Assembly: GCA_947167125.1 (NCBI GenBank)
Contig: CAMVGT010000002.1
Location: forward strand, 1-64,000
Origin: an uncultured Erysipelotrichaceae bacterium
Lineage (GTDB): Bacteria; Bacillota_I; Bacilli_A; Erysipelotrichales; Erysipelotrichaceae
Direction: 5' to 3'
DNA: 64,000 nucleotides
The notes beneath the pieces are model-generated. The model saw only the letters and a list, made by a program, of their open reading frames with translations. It was not told the origin of the DNA and made no database searches. Of this stretch, positions 44,563 through 54,217 are shown one piece after another. A program made the translations under genes and the position numbers. Positions within the stretch are counted from its first letter, which is position 1. Each line of letters opens with the position of its first letter.

Positions 44563-45624
44563 TCAAAGAGCGACTGTCCATCCGAACGGATCTTCGCTCT
44601 TGCCCCACTGAATGGATGTCAGTGTGTCATAGAGGTGCTGTGTCAGTTCGCCGATCTTTCCCTCATTGACTGTGTATACAACATCCTTGTATACCAGTTC
44701 GCCGATCGGGGAAACAACTGCAGCTGTTCCGCATCCCCATGCTTCTTCAAGGGAGCCGTCCGCCATCGCCGCAGCCAGTTCATCAACGCTGAGTCTGCGT
44801 TCTTCAACCGGATAGCCTTCCTTCTTGAGAAGTTCAATGATGGATTTGCGGGTGATGCCCGGCAGGATGGAACCGGAAAGTTCAGGCGTGACAACGATAC
44901 CGTTGATCTTGAACATAACATTCATCGCACCGACTTCTTCGATATATTTTCTTTCAACGCCATCCAGCCAGAGAACCTGGGAATAGCCCTTCTTCTCCGC
45001 TCTGTCGCCGGCTCTGTTGGATGCAGCGTAGTTGCCGCCGCACTTCGCTTCACCTGTACCGCCTCTGACTGCTCTTACATCCTGGTCTTCAATCATGATG
45101 GAAACAGGATTGAGGCCTTCTTTGTAGTAGCTGCCTACCGGGGAAAGAATGATGATGAAGGAAGCGTGATCAACTGCGTGAACGCCGAGTGTTTCGTCAT
45201 TGCCGATCATGAACGGACGGATATAGAGAGATGTGCCTTCTGCGGAAGGTACCCATCTTTCATCCAGCTTGATCAATGTTCTGACAGCTTCCACAAAGTC
45301 TTCTTCCGGGAATTCCGGCATGCAGAGTCTGTCTGCGGAACGGTTCATACGGCGTGCATTTTCAATCGGACGGAACAGCTGTACGGATCCATCCGGCTTT
45401 CTGTAAGCCTTTAAGCCTTCGAAAATTTCTGTACCGTAGTGGAAAGCGGTGCAGGCAGGAGAAACGGACAGGTTTCCATAGGGAACGATGCGGTAGTCAT
45501 GCCATCCCTCTGCTTTGGAATAGTCCGCGATAAACATGTGGTCTGTGAAGATCTTGCCGAAGCCAAGTGTACTGCTGTCAGGCAGTTCCTTGGGTGAATC
45601 TGTGCGTGTGACTTTGATTTCCAT
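44563..45624 (-). CDS. ilvE: Branched-chain amino acid aminotransferase
   Basis: 353 residues, fold type IV PLP enzyme of the long bacterial type. The PLP-binding Lys is in GEAKCGGNYAAS and the loop region in EEVGAMNVMF. It interconverts Val, Leu or Ile with their 2-oxo acids using glutamate. It is the last gene of the operon, 22 bp after the oxidoreductase gamma subunit, so it can aminate the 2-oxo acids that complex produces. An RBS lies in the gap. Confidence 0.93.
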   Translation of the reverse strand: MEIKVTRTDSPKELPDSSTLGFGKIFTDHMFIADYSKAEGWHDYRIVPYGNLSVSPACTAFHYGTEIFEGLKAYRKPDGSVQLFRPIENARRMNRSADRLCMPEFPEEDFVEAVRTLIKLDERWVPSAEGTSLYIRPFMIGNDETLGVHAVDHASFIIILSPVGSYYKEGLNPVSIMIEDQDVRAVRGGTGEAKCGGNYAASNRAGDRAEKKGYSQVLWLDGVERKYIEEVGAMNVMFKINGIVVTPELSGSILPGITRKSIIELLKKEGYPVEERRLSVDELAAAMADGSLEEAWGCGTAAVVSPIGELVYKDVVYTVNEGKIGELTQHLYDTLTSIQWGKSEDPFGWTVAL

Positions 45625-45646
45625 GTTCTGATCCCTCCATCAATAC

Positions 45647-46186
45647 TTATTCTGTATAGTTTCTGCCGATTTCCATCGCCTTGCGGTTGAATTCCAGCAT
45701 GTCCGCATGACGTGCGGAGATGCACTTTTCAAGAGCCGCAGAGACGGTTTCTTCGTTGTAGCTGTCAAGAACTGTGAGCAGTTTGCCCATGAGAATCATA
45801 TTGGCAAGCTGACCGGTTCCGTTTTCATCCGCCAGCTTTGTGGCAGGTACATAATAGACATCGACATCGTCTCTCTGTACCTTTCTGCCGATCAGCGAAC
45901 TGTCGACAAGAATGATGCCGCCGGGTCTGACCGCGTTTTCATATTTGTCCAGAGAAGGCAGGTTCATCGCAACCAGCACATCCGGATTGAGAACGATCGG
46001 CGCGCCGACCGGCTCATCGCTGAGAATGACGCTGCAGTTTGCGGTGCCGCCTCTCATTTCAGGGCCGTAGGAAGGCAGCCAGCTGACATTCTTTTCTTCA
46101 ATCAGACCTTTGTAGGCAAGAACCTTACCAGAGAAAAGAAGACCCTGTCCGCCGAATCCGGCGAATAAGAATTCCTTGGTTGCCAT
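45647..46186 (-). CDS. 2-oxoacid:ferredoxin oxidoreductase, gamma subunit
   Basis: 179 residues. [17 protein letters not shown] at the start and [19 protein letters not shown] are hallmarks of the gamma (VorC/KorC) subunit. It binds part of the substrate and completes the complex encoded by the three preceding genes. Separated from beta by 2 bp. The substrate is probably a branched-chain 2-oxo acid given ilvE next to it, though 2-oxoglutarate-type KGOR cannot be excluded. Confidence 0.88.
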   Translation of the reverse strand: MATKEFLFAGFGGQGLLFSGKVLAYKGLIEEKNVSWLPSYGPEMRGGTANCSVILSDEPVGAPIVLNPDVLVAMNLPSLDKYENAVRPGGIILVDSSLIGRKVQRDDVDVYYVPATKLADENGTGQLANMILMGKLLTVLDSYNEETVSAALEKCISARHADMLEFNRKAMEIGRNYTE

Positions 46187-46188
46187 GA

Positions 46189-46956
46189 TCAGCCCTCCTT
46201 CTTTCCGCCGAGAATGCCGGCGCTTCTGTCTTTGTATACACCGAGCGGATAGTAAGGGATCATGTTGTCATCGATCCACTTCAGCGCTTCCTTCGGTGTC
46301 ATGCCCCAGTTGGTCGGGCAGGAGCTGATCACTTCAACAAGGGAGAAACCCTTGCCGTCAATCTGGTTCTGGAATGCTTTCTTGATCGCGCGCTTTGCGT
46401 TCATGTCAGGTCTGACATTGTTGACGGTGACTCTTTCAAGATATTCCGGACCTTCGAGTTCGGAAAGCATTTCACAGATCTTGACCGGATAGCCGCATGC
46501 CTTGACATCGCGTCCATAGGGGGAAGTCTGTGTGACCTGTCCGGGCAGGGATGTCGGAGCCATCTGTCCGCCGGTCATGCCGTAAATTGCGTTATTGATG
46601 AAGATCACAGTGATATTTTCATTTCTCGCTGCTGCGTGAACAGTCTCTGCTGTACCGATGGAAGCCAGGTCACCGTCACCCTGGTAGGTGAAGACAATCA
46701 GGTTGTCCGGATCGGATCTCTTGACGCCTGTCGCAACTGCCGGAGCACGTCCGTGGGCAGCTTCGATCATGTCGCAGCTGAAGTAGTCATAAGCCATAAC
46801 GGAGCAGCCTACCGGCGCGATGCCGACAGTCTTTCCTTCGATTCCCAGCTCGTCAATCGCTTCCGCGACCAGACGGTGCACAATACCGTGTGTACAGCCG
46901 GGGCAGTAGTGAAGAGGAACATCAGTGAGTGATTTCGGCTTGTCAAATACGATCAT
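46189..46956 (-). CDS. 2-oxoacid:ferredoxin oxidoreductase, beta subunit (TPP-binding)
   Basis: 255 residues. YCPGCTHGI near the N-terminus supplies cluster-ligand Cys residues, and the TPP/Mg motif is YQGDGDLASIG ... NNAIYGMTGGQ. The ATG at 46956 follows GGGAGGAAAATAAG and lies 1 bp after the alpha stop; a longer frame would overlap alpha. Catalytic subunit. Confidence 0.9.
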   Translation of the reverse strand: MIVFDKPKSLTDVPLHYCPGCTHGIVHRLVAEAIDELGIEGKTVGIAPVGCSVMAYDYFSCDMIEAAHGRAPAVATGVKRSDPDNLIVFTYQGDGDLASIGTAETVHAAARNENITVIFINNAIYGMTGGQMAPTSLPGQVTQTSPYGRDVKACGYPVKICEMLSELEGPEYLERVTVNNVRPDMNAKRAIKKAFQNQIDGKGFSLVEVISSCPTNWGMTPKEALKWIDDNMIPYYPLGVYKDRSAGILGGKKEG

Positions 46957-46957
46957 C

Positions 46958-48031
46958 TTATTTTCCTCCCTTCTCATTGGCTTCCACAATTGCCTGGTAT
47001 ACCTGATCCGGTGTCGGGATCATACCGCCGACACGGTAGCACAGGGATACAGGAACTCTGCACTTTGTCGCAAGCTGAACATCTTCAATCATCTGGCCCA
47101 TGGAGAGCTCGACGCTGATGATCTGCTTTGCATGATCCGCTGCCTTCGCGAATACTGCGGACGGGAACGGCCACAGTGTGACCGGACGGATGAGACCGGC
47201 CTTGATGCCGTGGGCACGGGCTTCATTGACCGCGTTTCTGGAAACACGTGCAGCGATGCCGAATGCGGCGATGATGATATCAGCGTCTTCGGTCAGGTAT
47301 TCTTCCGCCATAGCTTCCGTCTGTGCAATCAGTTCATATTTCTTGTAGCGCTCGATATTTGTCTTTTCCAGAAGTTCCGGATTCAGATAGAGCGAGTTGA
47401 TGACATTGTGTTCTCTTGCCATCTTTGTGCCGGTTGTAGCCCAGGGCTTTGCCGGCTGTTCCTTAATATCAAAGTCAAAGGATACCGGTTCCATCATCTG
47501 GCCGATGGTTCCGTCTGCCAGAATCATGGAAGTCATGCGGTACTGGTCCGCAAGTTCGAATCCTTTGATTGTCAGCTGCGCCATTTCCTGAACGGAGCTC
47601 GGTGCCAGAACGATCATGTGGTAATCGCCGTGTCCGCCGCCTCTTGTCGCCTGGAAATAGTCGGACTGGGACGGCTGGATACCGCCAAGACCGGGTCCGC
47701 CTCTCTGTGCGTTGACAACCAGTGCGGGCAGATCCGCACCGGCAAGGTAGGACAGTCCTTCACTCTTTAAGGAGATACCGGGACTGGAGGAGGATGTCAT
47801 AACGCGCTTGCCTGCGGAAGCGACGCCGTAAACCATGTTGATGGCAGCGATTTCGCTTTCAGCCTGCAGGAAGGTTCCCCCGATCTTCGGCATTCTCTTC
47901 GCCATGTAGGCAGCGATTTCAGTCTGCGGGGTGATCGGATAGCCGAAGTAATGGCGGCATCCTGCCTGAATCGCAGCTTCCGCAATCGCTTCGTTGCCTT
48001 TCATCAATACTTTTTCAGCCACTTCATTCAC
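46958..48031 (-). CDS. 2-oxoacid:ferredoxin oxidoreductase, alpha subunit
   Basis: 357 residues. GNEAIAEAAIQAGCRHYFGYPITPQTE is the start of the pyrimidine-binding domain, and RVMTSSSSPGISLKSEGLSYLAGADLPALVVN is family-typical. With the other subunits it reversibly converts an acyl-CoA, CO2 and reduced ferredoxin to a 2-oxo acid. Three bp downstream of the ferredoxin-like delta gene. Confidence 0.9.
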   Translation of the reverse strand: MNEVAEKVLMKGNEAIAEAAIQAGCRHYFGYPITPQTEIAAYMAKRMPKIGGTFLQAESEIAAINMVYGVASAGKRVMTSSSSPGISLKSEGLSYLAGADLPALVVNAQRGGPGLGGIQPSQSDYFQATRGGGHGDYHMIVLAPSSVQEMAQLTIKGFELADQYRMTSMILADGTIGQMMEPVSFDFDIKEQPAKPWATTGTKMAREHNVINSLYLNPELLEKTNIERYKKYELIAQTEAMAEEYLTEDADIIIAAFGIAARVSRNAVNEARAHGIKAGLIRPVTLWPFPSAVFAKAADHAKQIISVELSMGQMIEDVQLATKCRVPVSLCYRVGGMIPTPDQVYQAIVEANEKGGK

Positions 48032-48034
48032 CTT

Positions 48035-48241
48035 TTACCTTTCCACTGTGATAATGCAGTCCGGGCACATAATCGCGCATGATGTGCAGCCGATGCACGC
48101 ATCTTTGTCCGTGCATTCCGCCGGATGATGTCCCTTCTTGTTGATCTTGTCTTTGGACAGCTGAAGGATTCCTTTCGGGCAGGCGTCGACGCAAAGACCG
48201 CAGCCCTTGCACTCATCTTCCCTGAACGTTACTTTCGCCAT
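48035..48241 (-). CDS. 2-oxoacid:ferredoxin oxidoreductase, delta subunit (2x[4Fe-4S] ferredoxin)
   Basis: 68 residues with two CxxCxxCxxxC motifs (CKGCGLCVDACPKG and CIGCTSCAIMCPD). It relays electrons between the complex and soluble ferredoxin. The ATG at 48241 is chosen by the family start MAKVTF; the longer frame adds a lysine-rich leader. Confidence 0.88.
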   Translation of the reverse strand: MAKVTFREDECKGCGLCVDACPKGILQLSKDKINKKGHHPAECTDKDACIGCTSCAIMCPDCIITVER

Positions 48242-48290
48242 AGTTTTCTCTTTCCTTTCCTCTTTATATGAATCCTGGATTTCACTGTGA

Positions 48291-48956
48291 TCAGTCAACC
48301 GGACGCTTCTGCAGCTTCATCGCAAACAGATTGTCGATTTTCCCCTTCAGTTCGTCATAGAACTTTTCTTCAACCGAAGTCAGTACCAGGGGAAGTCCGG
48401 TCAGTTCAGAAACTTCTTTCGCATAATCAAGCGAACCGAGAATGCATTCCGCATCCGTTCCCGAACCAAGATTGGAATTGTTGATGATTCCGGTGAATTT
48501 GAGACGTCCTGCCTCTTCGATTTCCTGCATCACTTCCGCAACGCTTTGAGCATCGGGAGTCAGGGGTCTGTATTTGTTGATCACCAGAAACATGTCGTAG
48601 TTGTTTTCTTCCGCGATTCTGCGGGAAAGTCTGCCGAGCGCCAGTGCGCCGCGGTCATCGCCGCCGACATCGATGATGCTGTAAAGACGTTCATCATCGA
48701 CAATCGCATACATATCCTGCGGCAGTGCCGGGATATCAAGACTGGAGTTGGCGTAGGGTGAAACAATCAGCCGGATTCCCGCAGCCTCAAGTTCATTCTT
48801 AGAATCAAGGGTACGGAAATAGGGGTTGACGATATCAAGATCGGCAATGGCTGTATGCTCATGTTCCTTTTTGAGTTCCATTGCCATATTGACCGCGATA
48901 TTTGTCTTGCCGCTGCCGTAATGGCCGGCCAGAAGCGTGATTCTCTTATAATTCAT
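48291..48956 (-). CDS. P-loop NTPase (CobQ/MinD/ParA-like)
   Basis: 221 residues. Walker A AGHYGSGKTN has the deviant-type start, and switch I-like region ADLDIVNPYFRT and Walker B-like IIDVGGDDRGALALG follow. The fold is that of MinD/ArsA-type dimeric ATPases. Its start overlaps the ligase stop by 11 bp, so it is coupled. The position between ligase and oxidoreductase suggests cofactor or cluster delivery, or regulation, but nothing in the sequence proves this. Confidence 0.8.
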   Translation of the reverse strand: MNYKRITLLAGHYGSGKTNIAVNMAMELKKEHEHTAIADLDIVNPYFRTLDSKNELEAAGIRLIVSPYANSSLDIPALPQDMYAIVDDERLYSIIDVGGDDRGALALGRLSRRIAEENNYDMFLVINKYRPLTPDAQSVAEVMQEIEEAGRLKFTGIINNSNLGSGTDAECILGSLDYAKEVSELTGLPLVLTSVEEKFYDELKGKIDNLFAMKLQKRPVD

Positions 48957-51240
48957 TTCTCTTGATCTTTCCGCTAACCGTCTTGGGCAGCTCATCCCGG
49001 AACACGACGGCTCTCGGATATTTATAAGGAGCGGTCCTTGACTTGACGTAATTCTGGATTTCCTTGACCAGTGCATCATCGCCCTGCTTGCCGCTTACAA
49101 GAACGATCGAAGCCTTGACGATCTGTCCGCGCACTTCATCGGGCATTGCGCTGACACCGCACTCAAGTACATAAGGAAGTTCCATGATAATGCTTTCGAT
49201 CTCGAACGGGCCGATGCGGTAGCCGGAGGATTTGATGACATCATCCTTGCGTCCGACATACCAGTAGAATCCGTCTTCATCCTTCCATGCCATATCGCCG
49301 GTGTGGTAGAGACCGTCGCACCATGTCGACTTTGTCTCCTCCTCATCCTTGTAGTAGCATACCGCAAGTCCGGGAGGAAGGCCGTTTTTGATATTCACAA
49401 CAATTTCACCTGTTTCGCCGACCGGAACCGGGACATTGTTGTTATCCACCAGGCTGACATCATAGATCGGTGCCGGTTTGCCCATCGAACCGATCTTATG
49501 CGGTGCGCCGACCAGGTTGCCGATGATCATCGTGGATTCGGACTGGCCGAAGCCTTCCATGATTCTTAAGCCTGTCGCTTTTTCAAACTGCCGGTAAACT
49601 TCCGGATTGAGCGCTTCGCCAGCGGTTGTCATATGCTTGACGGAGGAGAAGTCATATTTGGAAATATCCTGCTTGATCATCATTCTGAGCATTGTAGGAG
49701 GTGCACAGAACGATGTGATGTGGTATTTGGCGAACATCGGCAGAATGTCTGCCGCATCGAAGCGGTCAAAGTCATAAACGAATACAGCGCCTTCCGCAAG
49801 CCACTGTCCGTAGAGCTTGCCCCACATTGCCTTCGCCCATCCGGTATCGGAAATGGTGAAGTGAAGGCCCTTTGTATCGACTGTATGCCAGTATCTTGCC
49901 GTATGGAAATGTCCGAGCGGATAGCGGTAGTTATGAGCCGCAATCTTGGGATATCCGGAAGTTCCGGATGTGAAATACATTAACATCAGATCATCGCCGC
50001 ACGGGGAATCTTCTTTTCTGTCAAAGTGGGAGCTGTACATCGGATAGTCTTCATCGAAGTTTCTCCATCCTTCTCTTTCACCGTTGACAATCAGCTTGTA
50101 TTTCATGCCGTCATACTTTTCGCATGCAAGATCGACCTGATGGGCAACATCATCATCGGATGTGCAGATGATCGCGCTGACGCCCGCCTTTTCAAAGCGG
50201 TAGGTCAGATCGTGCTCCTGCAGCTGGCATGTCGCCGGAATCGCGATTGCCCCAAGCTTGTTGAGACCGAGAATCGCGAACCAGAACTGGTAATGGCGCT
50301 TGAGGATCAACATGACCCTGTCGCCGCGCTTGATGCCGATGGACTTGAAATAGTTTGCACACTGGGAAGAAGCACGCTTGATGTCACGGAATGTGAATCT
50401 GCGTTCTGTCTTATCCTTTGATATATGCAGCATCGCCAGCTTGTCGGGATCGCGCTTTGCGATCGCGTCGACCAGATCAAACGCGAAGTTGAAATGATCA
50501 ATGTCATGGAATTTGATGGAAGTCGGTGTTCCGTTGTCATTTTCCTCAACATCGATATATTTCTTCCAGATTCTGTTTTCCTTTTTCGGATCTTCGATCT
50601 GGGCGCGTGTTTCCTGAATGATCGGTGCCGCCGCGAGTTCGGGAATCGGCTCGCCGGCCGGATTCAGGACGATTGCGTAGAAGATGCAGTCCTTTCCGCC
50701 GACGGCAATCATGCCGTGCGGTGTTTCGGAATTGTAGTAGATGCTGTCGCCGGGACCCAGCACTTCACTGTGTTCGCCGACCTGCACCTTGAGGTAGCCT
50801 TCAATGACAATATCGCACTCCTGACCGTCATGGCTGGTCAGTTCGATGTCTTTGGACTGGGCGGATTCATCATAGACGCTTCTGACATAAAGCGGTTCCG
50901 CAATTCGGTTCTGGAAAGCATAAGCCAGATTGTAGTAAGTCATGCCATGCGCCTGCGAAACTCTCTGGGCGCTGCCGGCTCTTGTCAGTGCGTAGGACTG
51001 CAGAGTCGGGCTGTAGCCTTCGATAATATCGGTTACGTTGACGCGGCATTTCAGAGCACACCGGTAAATGAATGTGAAGTTGAGATCCTGTCTGCCTTCC
51101 TCGCAGGCCAGATATTCTTCTTCACTGACACCGACACTCTGCGCCATTTCCAGCGGTGTAAAGCCTTCCGCTTCACGCAGTTCGCGGATTCGTGCGGCCA
51201 TTTCCTGGATCTTATAATCAAGTCCTGTAATCTGTTCCAT
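48946..51240 (-). CDS. HTH-cupin-acyl-CoA synthetase fusion (Val unit)
   Basis: 764 residues in three parts. Residues about 8-70 form a Cro/XRE HTH (IRELREAEGFTPLEMAQSVG). Residues about 110-190 form a cupin (HDGQECDIVIEGYLKVQVGE, then GDSIYYNSETPHGM). From about 235 on is an AMP-dependent acyl-CoA synthetase with MYFTSGTSGYPK, motif GFGQSE and the C-terminal catalytic Lys in KTVSGKIKR. It may couple DNA binding and ligand sensing to carboxylic-acid activation. It is the first gene of the Val T-box operon, which continues with a P-loop NTPase, a 2-oxoacid oxidoreductase and ilvE. Isobutyrate is the predicted substrate (inference). Confidence 0.85.
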   Translation of the reverse strand: MEQITGLDYKIQEMAARIRELREAEGFTPLEMAQSVGVSEEEYLACEEGRQDLNFTFIYRCALKCRVNVTDIIEGYSPTLQSYALTRAGSAQRVSQAHGMTYYNLAYAFQNRIAEPLYVRSVYDESAQSKDIELTSHDGQECDIVIEGYLKVQVGEHSEVLGPGDSIYYNSETPHGMIAVGGKDCIFYAIVLNPAGEPIPELAAAPIIQETRAQIEDPKKENRIWKKYIDVEENDNGTPTSIKFHDIDHFNFAFDLVDAIAKRDPDKLAMLHISKDKTERRFTFRDIKRASSQCANYFKSIGIKRGDRVMLILKRHYQFWFAILGLNKLGAIAIPATCQLQEHDLTYRFEKAGVSAIICTSDDDVAHQVDLACEKYDGMKYKLIVNGEREGWRNFDEDYPMYSSHFDRKEDSPCGDDLMLMYFTSGTSGYPKIAAHNYRYPLGHFHTARYWHTVDTKGLHFTISDTGWAKAMWGKLYGQWLAEGAVFVYDFDRFDAADILPMFAKYHITSFCAPPTMLRMMIKQDISKYDFSSVKHMTTAGEALNPEVYRQFEKATGLRIMEGFGQSESTMIIGNLVGAPHKIGSMGKPAPIYDVSLVDNNNVPVPVGETGEIVVNIKNGLPPGLAVCYYKDEEETKSTWCDGLYHTGDMAWKDEDGFYWYVGRKDDVIKSSGYRIGPFEIESIIMELPYVLECGVSAMPDEVRGQIVKASIVLVSGKQGDDALVKEIQNYVKSRTAPYKYPRAVVFRDELPKTVSGKIKRNEL

Positions 51241-51271
51241 AGGTCGTCTCCTCTTAACAAGCTGTGCAAAT

Positions 51272-51490
51272 AAAGAAAGGGCATCCTCATATGTAAGGAC
51301 GCCCTGAGCGTGGTACCACCTTGCTTGCTTCTCAAATACGTAACGTGTATGAACGGTTTCTCTTACTGCAATGTTCAGAGTAACTAGCTCCGGGACGACT
51401 TCATTTCCCCTGTCCGCCTGCTTTCACCAAACGCAGGCTCTCTGTCAGATCCAGTCAGGAAATTACTCCTCCCCTTCGTCGCTTGCTAAG
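51272..51490 (-). promoter_or_regulatory. T-box leader, predicted valine-specific
   Basis: The T-box motif AAGGTGGTACCACG (minus, 51322-51309) is followed by a terminator, AGGGCGTCC (51305-51297) pairing with GGATGCCCT (51286-51278), and a T-run. Stem I shows the AGAGAG bulge (about 51437-51446) and the specifier loop GAA-GTC-G (51397-51399 = GTC, Val), with a purine after it. Low Val-tRNA charging should turn on the downstream seven-gene operon. Confidence 0.75.
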
Positions 51491-51592
51491 AATTATAACA
51501 AATACCGCCGATTTAACAATGTTTTCATGAATGATTCAACCGTTTTCAGAAAGATTTTTACATCTATTTATGAAAACTTTTTCATTGCTTTC

Positions 51593-53854
51593 TTAAAGCT
51601 TGTTGCGCTGAATCTTGCCGCTGATTGTCTTGGGAAGATGATCGCGGAAGACAACGATACGGGGGTATTTGTAAGGCGCCGTATTCTGTTTTACGTAGTT
51701 CTGGATTTCCTTTTTCAGCTCTTCGGTCGGCTCAACGCCTTTCACCAGAACAATGCTTGCCTTGACAACCTGGCCGCGGACTTCATCCGGTTCGGCCGAA
51801 ACGCCGCATTCAAGAACATACGGAAGTTCCATGATGACACTTTCGATCTCGAACGGGCCGATGCGGTAGCCGGAGGATTTGATGACATCATCCACACGTC
51901 CGACATACCAATAGAATCCGTCTTCATCACGCCATGCTTCATCGCCGGTATGATAATAGCCGTCATGCCATACCGACTTTGTAGCATCTTCATTGCGGTA
52001 GTAGCCTTTGAAGAGTCCGCACGGCACGTGATCCTTTGTGCTGATGACAATTTCGCCCGGTTCGCCATCCGGTACCGGATTGCCGTCTCTGTCCAGCAGC
52101 TGGATATCATAGAGCGGCGTCGGCTTACCCATGGAGCCGAGCTTGACCGTGCTGCCGAGCAGGTTTGCGATTGCCAGCGTGCATTCGGTCTGGCCGAAGC
52201 CTTCCATGATATGCAGGCCGGTTGCCTTTTCAAACTGACGGTAGACTTCCGGATTGAGCGCTTCGCCCGCGGTTGTCATATGGACAACGGAGGACAGATC
52301 GTATTTGGAAATGTCTTCCTTGATTAACATACGCAGGATGGTGGGCGGTGCGCAGAATGTTGTGATGTGATATTTCGCGAACATCGGAAGGATGTCTGCA
52401 GCTTTGAAACGGTCGAAGTCATAGGTGAAGACTGCGCCTTCCTGCAGCCACTGTCCGTACAGCTTGCCCCACAATGCCTTTCCCCATCCGGTATCGGAAA
52501 TGGTGAAGTGCAGACCCTGGTCGCTGACGCCGTGCCAGTATCTGGCAGTAATATAATGACCCAGTGCGTATTTGCAGGAATGTTCGGCAATCTTGGGATA
52601 GCCGGTTGTGCCGGATGTGAAGAACATCAGCTGTGTATCATCTCCGCACGGTGTATCCGCAGTTCTTGCGAATCTTGTGCTGTAGAGCTTGTATTCATCA
52701 TCGAAGTCCTGCCATCCTTCACGGTTTCCGCCGACAAGAATCCTTGTCTTAAGGGTGCCGCATCTGCTCTGGGCGATATCTACCTGGTTAGGCACATCGT
52801 CTTCGCATGTCGCCACAATCGCGGTGACGCCGGCGGACAGGAAGCGGTATTCAAAGTCATGCGCCTGCAGCTGGCTGGTTGCCGGAATCGCAATCGCGCC
52901 GAGCTTATGCAGTGCCAGGAATGTGAACCAGAACTGGTAATGGCGTTTCAGAACAACCATGACACGGTCGCCCTTGCGGATGCCGAGCGCCTTGAAGTAG
53001 TTGGCGCACTGTCCGGAAGCTCTCTGCATGTCACGGAATGTGAAGCGGCGTTCCACCATATTCTTATCAATATGGATCATCGCAAGCTTTTCCGGATCCT
53101 TTTTCGCAATCGCGTCAACGACATCGAATGCGAAATTGAAGCGGTCTTCATTCTTGAAATGAATCTCTTTGAGTGTTCCGTCCGCATCCTCAACTGTTTC
53201 GACAAAGTTTTCGCATACAAGCGGATGTCTGTCTTTGGAAGGAATGAATGTGTTGCGGATCAGGGTTTCCTGGGATGAAGTGCCGGAGATGACAATTGCC
53301 AGGAACAGACAGTCTCTGCCATCCACCGCGATCATGCCGTGGGGCGTGGAACTGTTATAGAAAATGCTGTCGCCTTCGCTGAGATATTCGATATTGTCGC
53401 CGACCTGCACTTTCATGCGTCCGCTGATGACAAAGTCGAATTCCTGACCGGCGTGTCTTGTCAGATGGATCGGCTTGTCCTGCAGTTCAGGCTCATATTC
53501 ATAATGAACATAGTACGGCTCCGCGAGCTTGTTGCGGAACATCGGCGCCATGTTCTGGATTTCGATGCCGTCTTCCTTGATGGAATTCTGCAGATGTCCC
53601 TTGCGGGTGATGGTGTAGGAGGAAAGGTTGGCACTTCTTCCTTCAAGAAGGTCGCTCATGCCGACGCCGAAAGTCAGAGCACATTTGTGAATGAAGGTAA
53701 AAGGCATATCCGCCTTTCCGCTTTCATACTCCTGATACTGCTGCGGAGTTACCTCTGTCTTTACGGCCATTTCTTCAATGCTGTAGCCGGAAATCTCACG
53801 CAGTTCGTGGATTCGAAGCGCAGTTTCCATCAGATCGTTTTCAACTTTTTGCAT
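51593..53854 (-). CDS. HTH-cupin-acyl-CoA synthetase fusion (Ile unit)
   Basis: 753 residues, paralogous to the Val-unit protein over its whole length. It has an HTH (IHELREISGYSIEEMAVKTE), a cupin (HAGQEFDFVISGRMKVQVGD with GDSIFYNSSTPHGM), then an acyl-CoA synthetase with FTSGTTGYPK, GFGQTE and the terminal KTISGKIQR. It is the only gene of its unit, between its own T-box and the next one. 2-Methylbutyrate is the predicted substrate if the Ile specifier reading is right. Low-complexity T-rich sequence follows the stop codon. Confidence 0.85.
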   Translation of the reverse strand: MQKVENDLMETALRIHELREISGYSIEEMAVKTEVTPQQYQEYESGKADMPFTFIHKCALTFGVGMSDLLEGRSANLSSYTITRKGHLQNSIKEDGIEIQNMAPMFRNKLAEPYYVHYEYEPELQDKPIHLTRHAGQEFDFVISGRMKVQVGDNIEYLSEGDSIFYNSSTPHGMIAVDGRDCLFLAIVISGTSSQETLIRNTFIPSKDRHPLVCENFVETVEDADGTLKEIHFKNEDRFNFAFDVVDAIAKKDPEKLAMIHIDKNMVERRFTFRDMQRASGQCANYFKALGIRKGDRVMVVLKRHYQFWFTFLALHKLGAIAIPATSQLQAHDFEYRFLSAGVTAIVATCEDDVPNQVDIAQSRCGTLKTRILVGGNREGWQDFDDEYKLYSTRFARTADTPCGDDTQLMFFTSGTTGYPKIAEHSCKYALGHYITARYWHGVSDQGLHFTISDTGWGKALWGKLYGQWLQEGAVFTYDFDRFKAADILPMFAKYHITTFCAPPTILRMLIKEDISKYDLSSVVHMTTAGEALNPEVYRQFEKATGLHIMEGFGQTECTLAIANLLGSTVKLGSMGKPTPLYDIQLLDRDGNPVPDGEPGEIVISTKDHVPCGLFKGYYRNEDATKSVWHDGYYHTGDEAWRDEDGFYWYVGRVDDVIKSSGYRIGPFEIESVIMELPYVLECGVSAEPDEVRGQVVKASIVLVKGVEPTEELKKEIQNYVKQNTAPYKYPRIVVFRDHLPKTISGKIQRNKL

Positions 53855-53894
53855 GTTTCATGCCTCCGTCTGTTTTTGACTGAGATCCGGTGCA

Positions 53895-54170
53895 TAAAAT
53901 AAAACACCCGTCTCAATCTGCTTGAGACGAGTGTATAAATTCACCCGCGGTACCACTCAAATTGCCGTAAAAATACAGCCGCTCATCAGGATCCAACAAT
54001 CCCTAAGTCTGTAACGGGACTTCCCGGGATATATCTACTTGTTTCCGTTCGTATATCCAGCTCAGAAGTGATGGTCTTTACGGATGTCTGCTGCCGGTTT
54101 TCACCGCCCACCGGCTCTCTGTGAAGCTTCCAATCCTAACGTCTTCATCGCAGCTTTTTTCGTTTGCTGA
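53895..54170 (-). promoter_or_regulatory. T-box leader, predicted isoleucine-specific
   Basis: T-box motif TTGAGTGGTACCGCGGGTG (minus, 53960-53942), followed by a terminator of ACACTCGTCTCAA (53934-53922) with TTGAGACGGGTGT (53916-53904) and TTTTATTTT. Stem I has AGAGAGCCGG and the loop GACC-ATC-A (54070-54072 = ATC, Ile), followed by a purine. It controls the single HTH-cupin-ligase gene. Confidence 0.75.
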
Positions 54171-54217
54171 GTAAGATGATACCATCTGTCACTTTTGCAT
54201 GTCAACACTTTTAAGCG

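Noticed and set aside
51371..52327. A 318-codon plus-strand frame opposite the Ile-unit ligase and across its T-box neighbour
   Set aside because: Antisense shadow of a conserved synthetase, with no ribosome site or family features.
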